Counted from the first letter of the stretch, positions 8,421 through 20,330 are shown. The stretch is 64,000 bases of DNA from Fallopia convolvulus (GCA_964016875.1 OZ024724.1:5814501-5878500); one strand, 5' to 3'. Program-made: numbers and translations. Notes: a model not told the origin generated them from the letters alone.

Positions 8421-10561
8421 TCAGTGACCTTGCTCTTACCTTGCTCTTGCCTTGGAATTATATCTAGTGGAACAAACTTCATCAATTGCAAATTCATACC
8501 TTCACCTCCATCTTTAACAGAAATGTCATCATCAGGGGACAACCTCAAAGACTCAATGCCTTTGCAATCACTTTCTCTCATTGGTTCCACACTTACAACG
8601 CGAATCTCATCACTGTTATCATCAGAAACAAAATCTTGGTCTTTAGATTTCAGTTTCTTTTCAATTCTATCAACCCTGCTGTTAACTTTCACAACTTGCA
8701 TCTCAACACGCTGCACTTGAATCTGAAGAGTTTTCATCATTCTAATCATATCATCTTGCAGGGAACACATAATTTCCCTCAAGGACTTAACCCAAGCTGG
8801 CTCTTCCATTTTATTGTACTCTTCTGCCTTCTCCTTTCCCTTTGAAGAAACTGGATCCTCATCAACTTTATCAAATTTCGCTTTCTCCTTGGCCATTGAC
8901 AAAATCCTAGCAACTTCAAAATCAGTTTCATTGTCAACCACATCCTTTTTCTCTAAAAAGTCCTTCTCTACAACTTCATTAGAGTCTTTCTTCAACTTTG
9001 GCCTCTTGCATTTTTCAATAATCTCAGGCACATTGTTGACACGACTCTTCCGACCACTCACACCTGAATCCTTTGAACCCTTTGAATCCTTCGGGCTCTT
9101 GTGATCCTTTCCAATCATCAGAATCTTATGCATACTGTCATCAACCTTAGTTTTAGCCACTCTAGGAAGTTGTAATCTCCTACCTTTCCTCTTCACAATT
9201 TCAGAGCGCTCTTTCGGTTTCTCTTCAGATTCCTTTTTCCCTACCCCTTTAGCCTTTGCACCTTTAGCCTTTGCGTCTGTACATCCAATCTTCCTCTTAC
9301 CACCAACACTGGCTTTTTCAATAACTGCATCTCGTGGAGCAATAACAAAATCAGCAAGTTCATCCTCTGTATCAGACTCAGATCCTTCACCTTCAATCGC
9401 TTTTTGCTTCAGTATCATCCGTTTCACAAGATCATTGTACACAGAGTCAACAACCTCATCAAGATAGTCACATGTGATGAATGCAGCATAATCTGAGTAC
9501 GACGGATACAAACATTTCTGTCATCAAAATAAAACAAATTAATCTGTCATCAAATAAACTCTACAAGTTACAGTTGTCATCAAATTCAACTGTCATCAAA
9601 ATAAATAAAAATTTAAACATACCAGTTTCTTGTCCCCAGCATCACAAATTGCTTTCCAACCAACAAGTTGCGATGAATTGCTATGCCAACGCAACATATA
9701 AGGAACTTCTTTTTTACCTCCTCTCTCAGCAAGATGACAAATGGATCGAAAAGCTGGAAAAGTCTCCACAATCCAAAACTATAACAACACACAAAAAAGA
9801 AACAATAAAAAACCATTGCAGATGCAACTAAAATAAACAAAAAAATCAAAAAAATATATCAACACATTACCATGAATCCAAAAGGATATCCAAACACATT
9901 GAAGCCAGGTATATAGTTTGGCTTTTTCATCATCTCCGGGTCACGTGGGGTACGATTCACATGCAACAAGCTATTGAGCAAAGCATTATAGGACAATCTA
10001 CCCCAAGGATAAGCATAAAATTTCTCCAAATCACTTGAAAGAGCAATATGAATTGAATCTATAGGAACCTTATCCCGTTTAGGAAGCAAAACAGCCTCAA
10101 GGATCAACAGGTGTGCAAGTTTAAACTTCCTAGACCGATCTTTTTCTTTTATAAAAAAAGACCGTAAATGATCCAAATCACACTTATCCACACCTACGAC
10201 ATCTACGGGGTCAACTTTCGGGATATCAACATCAACTAAATTCTCACAATTCAAACCAGTGACAGCAGCGAATTCCATCAAAGAATAACGACACACATTA
10301 CCCCTATTCTAAACCACATCTCATGCTTGTATGAAGTTTTTAACTCACACATGATGGCATAATGCATAACTTTGTAACGAAGTGGTATAGTATCACCTAA
10401 CTTTAACACTGCACCAAAACACCCCTGACCTAACCTAAAAACTCATCAGATGTAAGATGACACTTGATGAGGTGGAAAACATCTGGAGTGTGATACTGGT
10501 TTGCTCTTCCATTATATCGTTTTGATACAGGTACCATATATTGCAATTGCTTAGGCTCCAT

Positions 10562-11560
10562 TCTTTATCCTAGAAATCAAAAGAAAAGAGGCATTGTCAT
10601 CACAAACAACTATCATCATAAAGCAAAAAATACCACATGTTTCAACTCTCAAGTAAACACTTTGACATCACTAATATGTCACTGGAACACAATTAGAAAC
10701 AATATATTATCATCCTTAGCAGCAAACATTGTCATCACAACATATAAAACATAAGAAAAGGAACTGTCATCATAACCCCTAACATAAAAAAAAGTAAAAA
10801 ATGTCTTTGTCATCACTAATGTCAATTGAACACACTTATAATCAATATACTATCATCAATATATAACAAGTGTCATCACAACTTAGAAACATAAGAAAGA
10901 TACATTGTCATCACAAACAACTATCATCACAAGAAAAAGCAACTTACATCACTAATATAAATAAAACATAAGAAAGGCACTGTCATCAATATAAAACAAG
11001 TGTCATCACTAATGTCAATTAAACACACTTATAATCAATATACTATCATCAATAGCAACAACTGTCATCACAACTTAGAAACATAAGAAAGATCAATTAA
11101 AACATAACAAATGTAACTGTCATCACAAACCACTACACAGCGTCATCACAACTTAGAAACATAAGAAAGATCAATTAAAACAAAACAAATGCAACTGTCA
11201 TCACTAATCTCAATTAAACACACTTATAATCAATATACTATCATCAATATAAAACAAGTGTCATTTAAAACAACTATCATCACAAGAAAAAGCAACTGTC
11301 ATCACTAATGTAAATATAACACAATTATAATCAATATATTATCATCAATAACTACAACTTTCATCACAAAGCAAATACAAAATGACTCAACTGTCATCAC
11401 AAACAACTATAATCACAACATATTGCATGAATATGTTACTATCATCACAAATAATCGGGGAAGGTGATGCTCTAATCATAGTTATAATCTATCATCACAA
11501 AAACGTAATGCCATAAGCATGGTTACAATCTGTCATCACTATTCAAACATAATCTCTAAA
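10562..11560 (+). repeat. right subterminal TGTCATCA array with higher-order units
   Basis: About 14 exact TGTCATCA copies and many TATCATCA variants occur in about 1 kb. A longer unit (TGTCATCACTAATGTCAATT, then ACACACTTATAATCAATATA, then TATCATCAATA) recurs at about 10808, 11001, 11196 and 11297. The array lies upstream of the ULP start codon, inverted relative to the left array at 2118-2622. Confidence 0.82.
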
Positions 11561-12113
11561 TCGAGAATTTAACTTGAAAACATCCCAACAGATGAACAAT
11601 GGAAAACAAAAAACAAGGATTCAAACACAGAAAATAAACAAACACGAAAACAAAAAGTCATCAAACGAACCAAAAACATTTCATTACTATCATCACATGC
11701 AACTAATATTCGAATCAACAAACAAACCAAAAAAGCAAAAGCATACAGCAAAATCCAAACACAAAAACGAAGAAAAATCGAACTAAAATCAATGATAACA
11801 CAAACAAAAAACCCTAACCTGAAACAGAGGCTTATGGACGATCAGTAGACGAAATACAATTGCGCAAAAACACCAGAATCTCGAGAACGTACTTCAAATC
11901 AACTTCAAATACACATTGCAATACGAAATCCGACTTAAAATCGACGAACTCAAACCGTTTTTTGCAGTTGAGAATCGGTTTTTGCAAGTGATGGAAGAGA
12001 CGATAAACTTCCCGGTCGCACTCGAGAGGAGGGAGAGAGAGGAAAAAGTAAAAAAAAAATTAAGCCTTATATACTTAACAAATAGCTAATTTAATAGGGG
12101 AGCTTAACAAGGG
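11561..12113 (-). promoter_or_regulatory. right end of MULE, probable ULP promoter
   Basis: There is no coding pattern. The octamer thins out towards the terminus. CG-containing blocks (GACGAAATAC, TCGAGAACG, CGGTCGCACTCG) resemble the CG-bearing left end. On the minus strand this lies upstream of the ULP gene, so its promoter and leader are expected here (inference from position). Confidence 0.4.
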
Positions 12114-12156
12114 CCTAATTAGGGTGACCCAAAATGCTTTTGGGCTAAATTTGTTC
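12114..12156 (-). repeat. MULE right terminal inverted repeat (imperfect)
   Basis: Read inward it begins GAACAAATTTAG, with AGCA at position 19 and TAATTAGG at position 36, collinear with the left end. Confidence 0.65.
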
Positions 12157-12165
12157 TTTTGATTA
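12157..12165. repeat. 9-bp target duplication, right copy (MULE)
   Basis: TTTTGATTA, identical to 1545-1553. Confidence 0.75.
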
Positions 12166-12639
12166 TTCTAAAATATGTTATTTGCACAAAATTGATTTAT
12201 TTCATGGGTACTATGTGAACAACCACAAGCTAGCCAATTTCTAACCTGATTTATTTGTTTGTGATCCGAATACTAAAGGCGTTGCTCTTTAATTCTCACT
12301 TTTTCACTATCATTTTCGTTCTAGTTTCCTCTTTTTGCAAGTTGTACTTCGTGTTGTTTTGCTTTGTCTGTTCTAGTTGGTTTCGGCCGCCGTTTCCTTG
12401 GCCTCTCGGTTGTATCGGGCTTGTTCGATAAACCGAATTCCTACCTAATTAAAAAAAACCAAGACAATAATATTGACCTAGTGTAATTTCGTTTTAGAGG
12501 CTCTCTACAACGAGAAATGAGAACAAATTTGAGGTGTTAGATGTGGATAAATTAAGGGTGCGGATCATTTCACTTAAAATGAAATAATAAGGCACGGATG
12601 GATTTTGGGCGAATTATCAGCGTTCTTTTCGGAAAAAAT
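12166..12639. other. non-coding, AT-rich
   Basis: No gene or clear element is seen. A short GC-richer patch near 12380-12430 ending in an A run (about 12452) could be an old retroposon tail, but I cannot support that. Confidence 0.4.
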
Positions 12640-13000
12640 GGATATAATGGATGTATGTGATGTACATTAAAACTAGCTTTTGTGCATCAAAACTAGTTGT
12701 AAGTGCATCAATAAGTTTGAATGTGCATATAAAAAATGGTGTTTAGATATGTGTTTGTGCGTCAAAATTAATCATACGTGTATCAAAATTTTCTGTCTTA
12801 TGTGCATCAAAACAACTAAATAGTGCATTTTGTTCGCGTCTACATCAAAACTAGCTGAATGTACGTTAAATTTGAAAGATTGTGCATCAAAACTGGCATC
12901 ATGTATATGTTTTTCTGCAACAAAATACCACGAAAAAGTGTGCCTTATATATACATGTGCATCGTAACTCGCCGAATGTGCATAAAAAACCAATCTTATT
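12640..13000 (+). repeat. degenerate GTGCATCAAAAC tandem array
   Basis: Units of the form TGTGCATCAAAACTAG with AT-rich spacers recur about every 20-45 bp (for example near 12680, 12702, 12760, 12800 and 12885). The order is degenerate. It may be the subterminal region of an unrecognised DNA transposon. Confidence 0.6.
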
Positions 13001-13695
13001 CATGCATATTGAGATGTTGTGTATTAACTGATTGTCTAAGAAAACGGCGTCTAAATTTAATTTGTATTTCGCGTCTTACAATGTCTTTGCCAACAAGAAA
13101 CACCCTAGCTATTTGATGCCCTGATGTACTTAATCCGTCTATGGTTTATTCTTTTTGTGCCGCCGCAACAATGAAGGAACACATTGTTGGAATCAACATA
13201 TTTAATATACTTGGTCTTTGTTCTTTAGGCCTAGTAAATTTTATGAAAGTTAAGGAGGTTTTTGTTCTTTTCTATTAATCGACATTCTCATTGACTTTCT
13301 TCGTTACTATTAATTCTCCTAGGGTTCTGTTAGAATTAAACAAGCTTTGATTCAATATCTTCAAGTTGTAGGAAAATATTTCGGAAAGGTTACTTTTCCA
13401 CATTTTGATTTTTTGATTTGAGTAAGTGGATTTTCCTAACTAAATCATACATATAAGATCTCGGACTATGATAATCTACACTAAACTTTAATATAACATC
13501 GAGGTTTTTATACAACTTCGTATTGTTTGCGTTATAAAATCGATTTTTCTAACATATGGAGCAGATGTTAAGAACCTTAAAATGAAAATGATTTGTTGAA
13601 TTTTATTATTTGGGATTATTTTGATTATTTTCATAGGGTCCATTAATTTTCTTGTATGGTTTTAGTTTCTATAAATACTACTCTTAACTTATGTC
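13001..13695. other. non-coding flank of the hAT-like element
   Basis: AT-rich sequence without a coding pattern. It ends at the 8-bp target duplication at 13696. Confidence 0.4.
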
Positions 13696-13703
13696 CTAAG
13701 GGC
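13696..13703. repeat. 8-bp target duplication, left copy (hAT-like)
   Basis: CTAAGGGC; the identical 8-mer is at 63889-63896. Eight bp is the hAT duplication length. Confidence 0.75.
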
Positions 13704-13950
13704 CAGGCACGGAACTAGGGGTGGGCTGGGGTGTGCTCCAGCCTACCCCGAAATTAAAATATAATAATAGTAGAAGAGAATGATTTACAATACTTACACT
13801 ATCTGAGGTGGTAATGATCCCACATGTGTTTTATACTGGTGCAAGGTTCGAAACTCATTTAGTCAATCTGCTTCCCCCTCTTTTTTGCTCTTTGTCCCGT
13901 ACTTCTCTGGGATCATTTTTTAAAAATTTTCCCTACTTTTTTTGCTAATT

Positions 13951-14481
13951 TGACAAGCACTTTTATGTCGCTGTAAAAGCACTGTCAAAGAATTATCCTA
14001 ACTTCCTATCCTAAGTATAGTGGAAGCAAGGGTCGAACCCACAGAGACTCATATTATTTGTATTTAAGTAATATTACTAAGTTAAAGGGGGGTTTATGAT
14101 TGATTTATCTAAACTAATATGCAAACTGGAAAGTAAATATGAGTGCAAATATAATTGTAATATATGAAAGACAAGCGTGTTCAACTAGTTAAATCCATCA
14201 TAACATTGCTCTGTTGATCATCGATTCTCTTGATTCTCTTCTCACTTGAATAATCTATTGTGGATTATGACCCTACTAAGGATTATGACCGGAACTTCAG
14301 ATTTAGTTGATAGAACAACCAGTCTAACAACCCTAATCATCTAACAACCTAGAAGACCTTCTAGGTTCAGTTAGACAACAACATAACGATTTAAGTTATC
14401 AATAGAAACAAATACTTAGAGCAAACAGACATCTAAGTGAATTGTGAATTTATTCCCCTCTTCAACCAACTAGTCCAACCG
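13951..14481 (-). repeat. Athila-1 3' LTR, piece 1
   Basis: Matches 62475-63005 of the intact LTR. It is interrupted at the AACCG duplicated by the chromovirus insertion. Confidence 0.85.
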
Positions 14482-17313
14482 TGTAATACCCGGGTTCATA
14501 TTCCAGTAATGTTTATAATTTTGTGCGTTATAGAATTACGACCTCTTCCCGACATTTTAATTGTTGGACCAATCTAGCCTTCCTCTATTTTATTCTAAGT
14601 TTTGGGCCTGATATCCAAATGGGCCGAAGCCCATCATTTTTTCTCCCTAGCCCAACATTTTCTTTCTCCTCCTTCTATCCCTAATGTGAGAAAGGTGACT
14701 GTTCACCTCCTTCTTCCTCTTGACAGCCGCCACTCCCTACCTCACCAACTCTCTAGTTCTGGTTCTCGTTCCCCTCTCAATCTCTTCTGATTTTCGCTCA
14801 CCCTTCAATCACCTCACACTCTCCATTCCTCGCCTCCGTTCGAAGGTGGCCGTCGTAGCTGACGTCGGAAAAGTTCGGTGGTGCTCGTGCGAGTCGTTTT
14901 GTAGCTTCCATTCGCCCAAGCTCGCCGTTGATTGCACATTCCCTCTTCCTTGCCTCTGGTAGAAGGCGACTGTCGTCGCTGGCCTCGGAGGATCCGGTTG
15001 CTGCCACAAGCTTCCACACTTGCTGGTAGTTGCGGTGTGCCGTCGTCGTTCTCGCTCCCCGTCACCGTCGTAGTTTGTCACCGTTGTAAATGACCACCAT
15101 CTCCGTCGAGTGCCCACCTCAGCAATTAGCATTCAAGTGGAGCAAGTTTACACTTCTGGGAGATTGATTTCGATCGAGAGCAAAGGCCCGACCTGCGCTC
15201 CATTTGTTGCAATCAACAGTGTGCAGGAGGTTGTACTCCTTAACTAATTTGTTTCCGTTCAAATCGAATTACATGCTATTGTTGTTGTATAGTAAGGTTC
15301 GATCGATTTTGGTTTTTACAATAAGAATTGGGCAAGTTTAGTGGGCTATTTTTGCATCTGGGGAATCCGATCCTTTCAATTCAAGTTAGGGTAAGGTGGT
15401 CTTGGCAGCAGGAATTTGGGTTGTGATGTTTTGTTTTGATAAGTCGATCGACTTGGTTAAAGGTCTTGATCATTAATGGTGTTAAAGTGGAAAGAACGAT
15501 TACATTGTAGTTGGTTGATTTTTCTTTTGTCCACAAGTGAATTCCAAGCTACTGAATTTGGGTTACTAAGAGTAACAGTGTGTTGAATTTGTCTATTTAC
15601 TATATAAGTAATTGTTAATTTGTTGTAATGTTGCCGGTTTGGAGTCCTTGTTGTTGGATAATTGGATTTGTGGGGTTTTATCTTTAATGAAATAATCAAT
15701 GTAATGATTGTCAGGAAAGTTGTTCATTTGTTCCTTTAGTAATGGCTCTTAAGTGATTGTGGTTTGATTGAATATCTTGATCTAGATTATACTAGGTTAA
15801 AATACTACTATATATTGGTTAAGTAGATCCTTCGTGTAAAACAAAAATGTTGCCTTAGAAGCATGCTAGTAGTTAGTAACCTAGATTGGAATTAAACGGG
15901 TGACAAAGTTGGGTTGGTTTGAAAAATTGGAAGTGTTCACCTAAAAATCGATAACGTCAACAAGAATCAATTAGAAAGAACTCTTAGCTTTTGGGGCGTT
16001 AAGTTTGTGTTTCTCTTCTCTTCGAATGTTATAGTTTTGGTTATTGATTTGTTAGGAATCGATAACGTTCGTGTGTGACTTGTTCGAGCTTCCTTTCTTC
16101 CGCTACGTGTGTGTGTTCGTCTTTTGAGGTAAGTCGTTCTCGACTTGCTCGGCTCTATTCTAGTCTTGTTAGATTTCATGCCGTGATTGTGAGATTGGTT
16201 TTGGGAACTAGTCCCGAATGTATGCTTTCCGTGCGAAATGTTTTATTGTATGATGTGATGTGCTTTCCATTTTAAACGTTTTCTCGTAAAAGAAATAGTA
16301 TCGCTTTCTCTGTGCTGGCAGCGTAACCGGCACGATCATGTGCGACGATTGTCGGGGGCGAAGAGGCGTCTAGCCATGGTCGTGTGTCGGCCGGGCCCTT
16401 TTAAAAATAAAAATTGATTGCTTGTTTTTGGCAAGTGCTCCAGCGGAGGCTTGACCAGGGGTTGTAAGGATGACGTATATGGGAAGTGGGAGGGCCCGCC
16501 TCTGCACTCGGGCGCAGGTGAGTTAGCGCCGTAGATGGGAATGCGGTGGTGGAAGGAAGATGGCATTTCCCAATAGGATTGTGGTTTTGTTGTGTGTTTG
16601 TGTGTGTGATTACTTAGTTGGTTTTCCGACCTTGTGAATTCTTGCCACGCTTAATGAATTGTGTATTCGTTGTATCTCCCTTCATTTGTTGAATGTCAAC
16701 GTGTTGATTATTATTATAAATGTTGTACTTTTGTGCTTGTTAGTTTGATTATAGTATGTCTCATTGCCTTTCCTTTCACATATTCTCTAGGTTGTGGAAA
16801 TGTGTGTTGACTTATACTGTTCTGTTCAATTCACTTGTTAAAAGTTATGTTGTTGTATAATTGATGATTTTCAAACGTCTTACTATCGCCGTGTGTTATC
16901 TAGCTTGCCTAGAGTAGTAGCTGACCCCTCGGGGACTTTATTTTTCAGTTCCAGGTACTCACACAGGTCCCGTGTTGGAGCCTCGGACAGATGGTGCACC
17001 GGATCGTTGACGCGTGTCATAGGTCACTGAGTGGGTTCGGAGTTCGGTTTAGGCTTGTTAGTTGCTTTTGAGATTTCACTATGTTGTTGACTTTAGCAGA
17101 TTTCTGGTGTTGAATATAAATTGGCTAGACATTGGGATTTATGCATGACATTATAAAAATGTGGTTTGTTTGAATGACAGTTGGATGTTTTAAAATGGTT
17201 TTCTTGTTGTGCCGAGTTGCAAGGTCCAGGTATTCTAGTTGTCAACCAGTTCAGGTAGGACCCGTTAGGGTCAACTACCTAGTAATGTCCCGATGTTAAG
17301 TCGGGGTGTTACA
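14482..17313 (+). repeat. chromovirus 5' LTR
   Basis: Starts TGTAATACCCGGG and ends GGGGTGTTACA; 2,832 bp. Short open frames inside it also occur in the other LTR and are not genes. Confidence 0.9.
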
Positions 17314-17316
17314 GAT

Positions 17317-17328
17317 TGGTATCAGAGC
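17317..17328 (+). other. primer-binding site (initiator Met tRNA)
   Basis: TGGTATCAGAGC three bases after the 5' LTR, complementary to the 3' end of plant initiator tRNA-Met. Confidence 0.85.
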
Positions 17329-18600
17329 CAGGTTGGCAACAAGGGCACATGGAACCGAACAACAAGTGTACACGAGGTCCAACTATAAACAAAAATCGGT
17401 CGGTGTTTTCTAAAAAGTTTTAAATGGGGTAGTCATGCTACATATAGGGGGTAGATGACACGACGTGACTCCGTTGCCATCCGCCGAAGGACCTCACGTA
17501 GATTAGTAAGTAAATCCTTCACTTTTAGTCATGTTTTAAGTTTTGACCGTGGAACCTTCTGAAAGGATGATCCCATAAACTAGAGACAGAATTGGTGTTG
17601 ATAGTAGGAGAGGCCGTGGGAGAAGTCGTGGTTATGGTAGGAGTAGAGAATAGACTCCTTTGGTCGTTGAGCTAGAAGAAAATCAGAATGTTTACCCCTA
17701 GGAAGGAGTTGTTGAGAATGGAGGTTTGGTTGTAGGAGATGTCAGGATGCTATCGCGTCTGTCGTTGGAGGAGGACCCCTAGCTAATGGGGCCTAGTTTG
17801 AGCCAATGCACCACCAGTTGGGTATCACTAGAGTTTTGCATGATCAGAATGCTAATATTGGGTTTCGAAGGACAAAGATGAATGCATCAGACTAGAGTAT
17901 TGTTAGAGCTGCTCAGACAGGAGGGCTTCTAGAAGTATAAAGACCAGAAGTAGTTGATCTTATGGTACATCCACTGAGAGAGAAGCCTAATCGGACACGT
18001 GGCTCGAAAAGTTAAGTAGACCAGGGTGCCAAGCTTCACAAGGGCCCCAGGTTCTAGAATAGAGCAATGGCTGAGTATTATGGCTTCGAAGTTGGAATTC
18101 TAATCAGGCGCTATAGGAGAAGAAGATGTATCTGGTGCAAAATTTTCTTCAAGTGGGTGCTTCCGATTGATGGAATTTAAGCCAGGATTGTCAAAGAAAT
18201 GTTACATTCGAGGAGGGACAATCGACTATGCTCGTTTCAGCAGAACTGGACGTGTTCTCAATCACAAGGTCATCAGGATTAGACTCATCAAGGCCATTCA
18301 ATTACAGATTCGAAAGAGTGCTTCAAGGGTGGGGGCAATGATCACATTAAGACACAATGCTCGAAACTACGTAATCTGTAGGAAGCCGACCTTATACGAT
18401 AGTATTATGGAGTTAGTGTACCATCTCAGGGACATTCACCAAGGAAGGTGAACCATGGAGCTCGTCATTCACCATAGCAGACTCAGTATGCATCAGGTCA
18501 GAATAAAGGATGGGGTACAAGAGCCAATATCCTAAGGACTAACCAACCACGAGTGTTCGAGATGAGGATGATTGATGTTTTACATATGTTGACAGCTACA
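17329..18600 (+). pseudogene. chromovirus gag remnant
   Basis: Only scattered coding traces survive, such as RRGRGRSRGYGRSRE near 17600 and a broken frame around 18167-18451. At about 1.3 kb it is shorter than a full gag with zinc knuckle, and I see no intact CX2CX4HX4C motif. It was identified mainly by position between the primer site and the protease. Confidence 0.5.
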
Positions 18601-19090
18601 GGTACGTTTTGAATTCAGTTTAAATCTCCACATTCTTTTGACAAGGGTGCCACACCCTCTTTTGTGTCCTTTGCCTGTGTGGTTAGACTAGGCTTGACTT
18701 GCACACAAGGGATATCCTTTGTGGCAGGATTACTCGATGGCAGTAAGGTGAGTTGAAGTACAGAGTACTGCAGTGCACTATCCGAATAAGGGGTTGAGTT
18801 TGATATACAGATCTTGTAGTACTGCAGTTGTCCTTGGACGATGATAGGATTTTGGGAATGGATTGGATAAGACGCTCCAGAGTGGTACCAGATACACAAA
18901 GGGGTACAACCATAGTGACCACAAGTGACGGGACTGTATTGGTGAGCCAAAAGTTGGAGGCGAAACCAATGCCTAGTCTTATGAAGGTCGCCAAGTTGCG
19001 TAGTGAGGGGTGTGTGGAATATAGAGAGAGATCGACTTCAGTATTGACCTAGAGTTAGGAAAGAGACCGATCTCAAGCCTTCATATCGCA
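18601..19090 (+). pseudogene. chromovirus aspartic protease remnant
   Basis: Readable pieces are KGATPSFVSFACVVRLGL (18645-18700), where the family has DSGATHSF, and ILGMDWIRRSRVV with IVTTSDGTVLV (18848-18940). The catalytic DSG reads DKG here, and the two pieces are in different frames. Non-functional. Confidence 0.7.
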
Positions 19091-19700
19091 TAACTTCGAT
19101 GGGAATGCAAGAGGTAAAGGCTCAATTAAAGAGCTGTTAGAGAAGGGGTATGTACGTCTGAATGTCTCACCTTGGAGAGCCCCAATTTTGCTTGTAAAGA
19201 AGAGAGATGGACCCCTTCGTTGATGTATCGATTATCGGGAGTTGAATCGAGTCACCATCAAGAACAAGTTTCTACTGGCTCGCATTGATGACTTGTTGGA
19301 TAAGTTACAAGGGGCTACAGTGTATTCGAAGGTGGATTCGATGTTAGGTTATCATTAGTTGAGGATTCGGGAGGAGGAATATTTTAAGACGACTTTTCGA
19401 GTAAGATATGAGCATTACGAGTTTGTTGTGATGCCGTTCGGATTGAACAATACACCGAAGTATTCACAGAGTTAGTGGTAAATATGATGTTTATAGTTTT
19501 CTTGGGCAAATTGTGGTGGTTTACTTCGATGACATCCTAATTTACTCTAGGGTTGATGAGGAGTACTCCGAGCATTTCAAGCTGTCGATAAGAGTGTTAA
19601 GGTAACACCGGTTGTTGGTTAAGTTGTCAAGTGCTAGTTCGGGCTGTCAGAGGTCACTTTTCTAGGACATTTGTTGTCCGCTAAAGGAGTTATGAGGGAC
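19091..19700 (+). pseudogene. chromovirus reverse transcriptase remnant
   Basis: RT motifs are readable across broken frames: ELLEKGYVR, SPWRAPILLVKKRDG, CIDYRELNRVTIKNKF, KVDSMLGYH, VVMPFGLNN and VVVYFDDILIYSR (the FDD catalytic box). Stops interrupt at least three of these. The family order is normal. Confidence 0.85.
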
Positions 19701-20330
19701 ATTGTGAAGATGGATGTTGTAAAGACGTGGAAACCCTAAAGAAGATGAAGGAGGTGCGGAGTTTCTTAGGACTAGCGGGGTACTATCGGAGGTTTGTGGA
19801 AGGGTTCTCTCGTATAGCCCAATCATTTACCAACCTGTTAAAGAAGACCAATCATTGTGAATGGAATGAGGTGTACCAGAGAAGCTTCAATGAGCTGAAG
19901 AGAAGGTTGAATTCGGCTCCTATGCTTGCTCTCCCTCAAAGGAAGGAAGATTTTGTGATCTACATTGATGCCTTCAAGGTAAGCCTAGGATGTGGGTGAG
20001 TGCAGAGGGATAGGGTGATGGTTGATGCCTCGGGGCAGTTGAAACCGAACGAGCAATATTACCTTAATCATGATTTGGAGTTGGCATTGGTAGTGCATGC
20101 CTTGAAATTTTGGTGTCATTACATGTATGAGAGTACTCGCAAGTGATAACAGATCATAAGAGTCTTAAGCACATCGTCACTCAGAGAGAATTGAACATGG
20201 AACAACGAGGATGGCTTGAGTCGCTGAAGAACTATTATTGGGAGATCCTTTGTCACCCAAGGAAGGCGAACATAGTTGCTGGTGCCATAGTAGGGAGGCC
20301 TCTCAAGAACGTGTGTTGACTCTTTTGACT
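19701..20330 (+). pseudogene. chromovirus RT thumb and RNase H remnant
   Basis: The frame 19727-19999 reads VRSFLGLAGYYRRFVEGFSR and later VIYIDAFKVSLGCG, the start of RNase H (family: SDASxxGLGCVL). It is then broken by a stop at 19997-19999 and continues in other frames to about 20330. Confidence 0.8.

Larger units (their letters stand above)
6322..10561 (-). pseudogene. DUF1985 plus ULP1-type SUMO protease, six exons, lesions
   Basis: Proposed exons (minus): 10561-9871, 9778-9623, 9517-7641, 7264-7172, 7099-6612 and 6520-6322. Allowing for the lesions below, the total is an exact multiple of three, about 1,166 codons including the broken one. Exons 1-2 match the DUF1985 domain (EFAAVTGLNC; LRWHSNSSQLVGWKAI). 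Exon 3 is a long Lys/Glu/Asp-rich, disordered linker with acidic repeats. Exons 4-6 are a C48 (ULP1) cysteine protease, which would cleave SUMO precursors or conjugates; the His (EHWVVLEI), Asp (TVFDCSRD) and Cys (GNCGVYCIKY) all remain, with a Gln upstream of the Cys. Lesions: a TTAGG duplication (10429-10438), a probable missing G (10301-10304), a probable missing A (7257-7262) and an in-frame TAG (6731-6733). The gene converges on the SUMO-like gene. Confidence 0.85.
1554..12156. mobile_element. ULP-type Mutator-like DNA transposon (10.6 kb)
   Basis: The element is bounded by a 9-bp duplication and an imperfect inverted repeat. It carries a MuDR-type transposase (plus), a SUMO-like gene (plus) and a DUF1985 plus ULP1-protease gene (minus). 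MULEs with ULP-like protease genes are known from plants (the Kaonashi/KI group), usually with weak or no terminal inverted repeats; the weak repeat here fits. The transposase and the protease gene are read inward from opposite ends and converge on the SUMO-like gene. The octamer TGTCATCA and its complement occur dozens of times throughout. The transposase and protease genes carry frameshifts or a stop, so this copy may be non-autonomous, unless the single-base losses are sequencing errors. Confidence 0.85.

Noticed and set aside
12240..12460. Possible SINE or LINE tail ending in an A run
   Set aside because: No promoter boxes, target duplication or RT sequence could be found.
14602..16566. 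Open frames in the chromovirus LTRs (also 22273-24237)
   Set aside because: The same frames occur in both LTRs, on both strands and without domains; they are LTR sequence.
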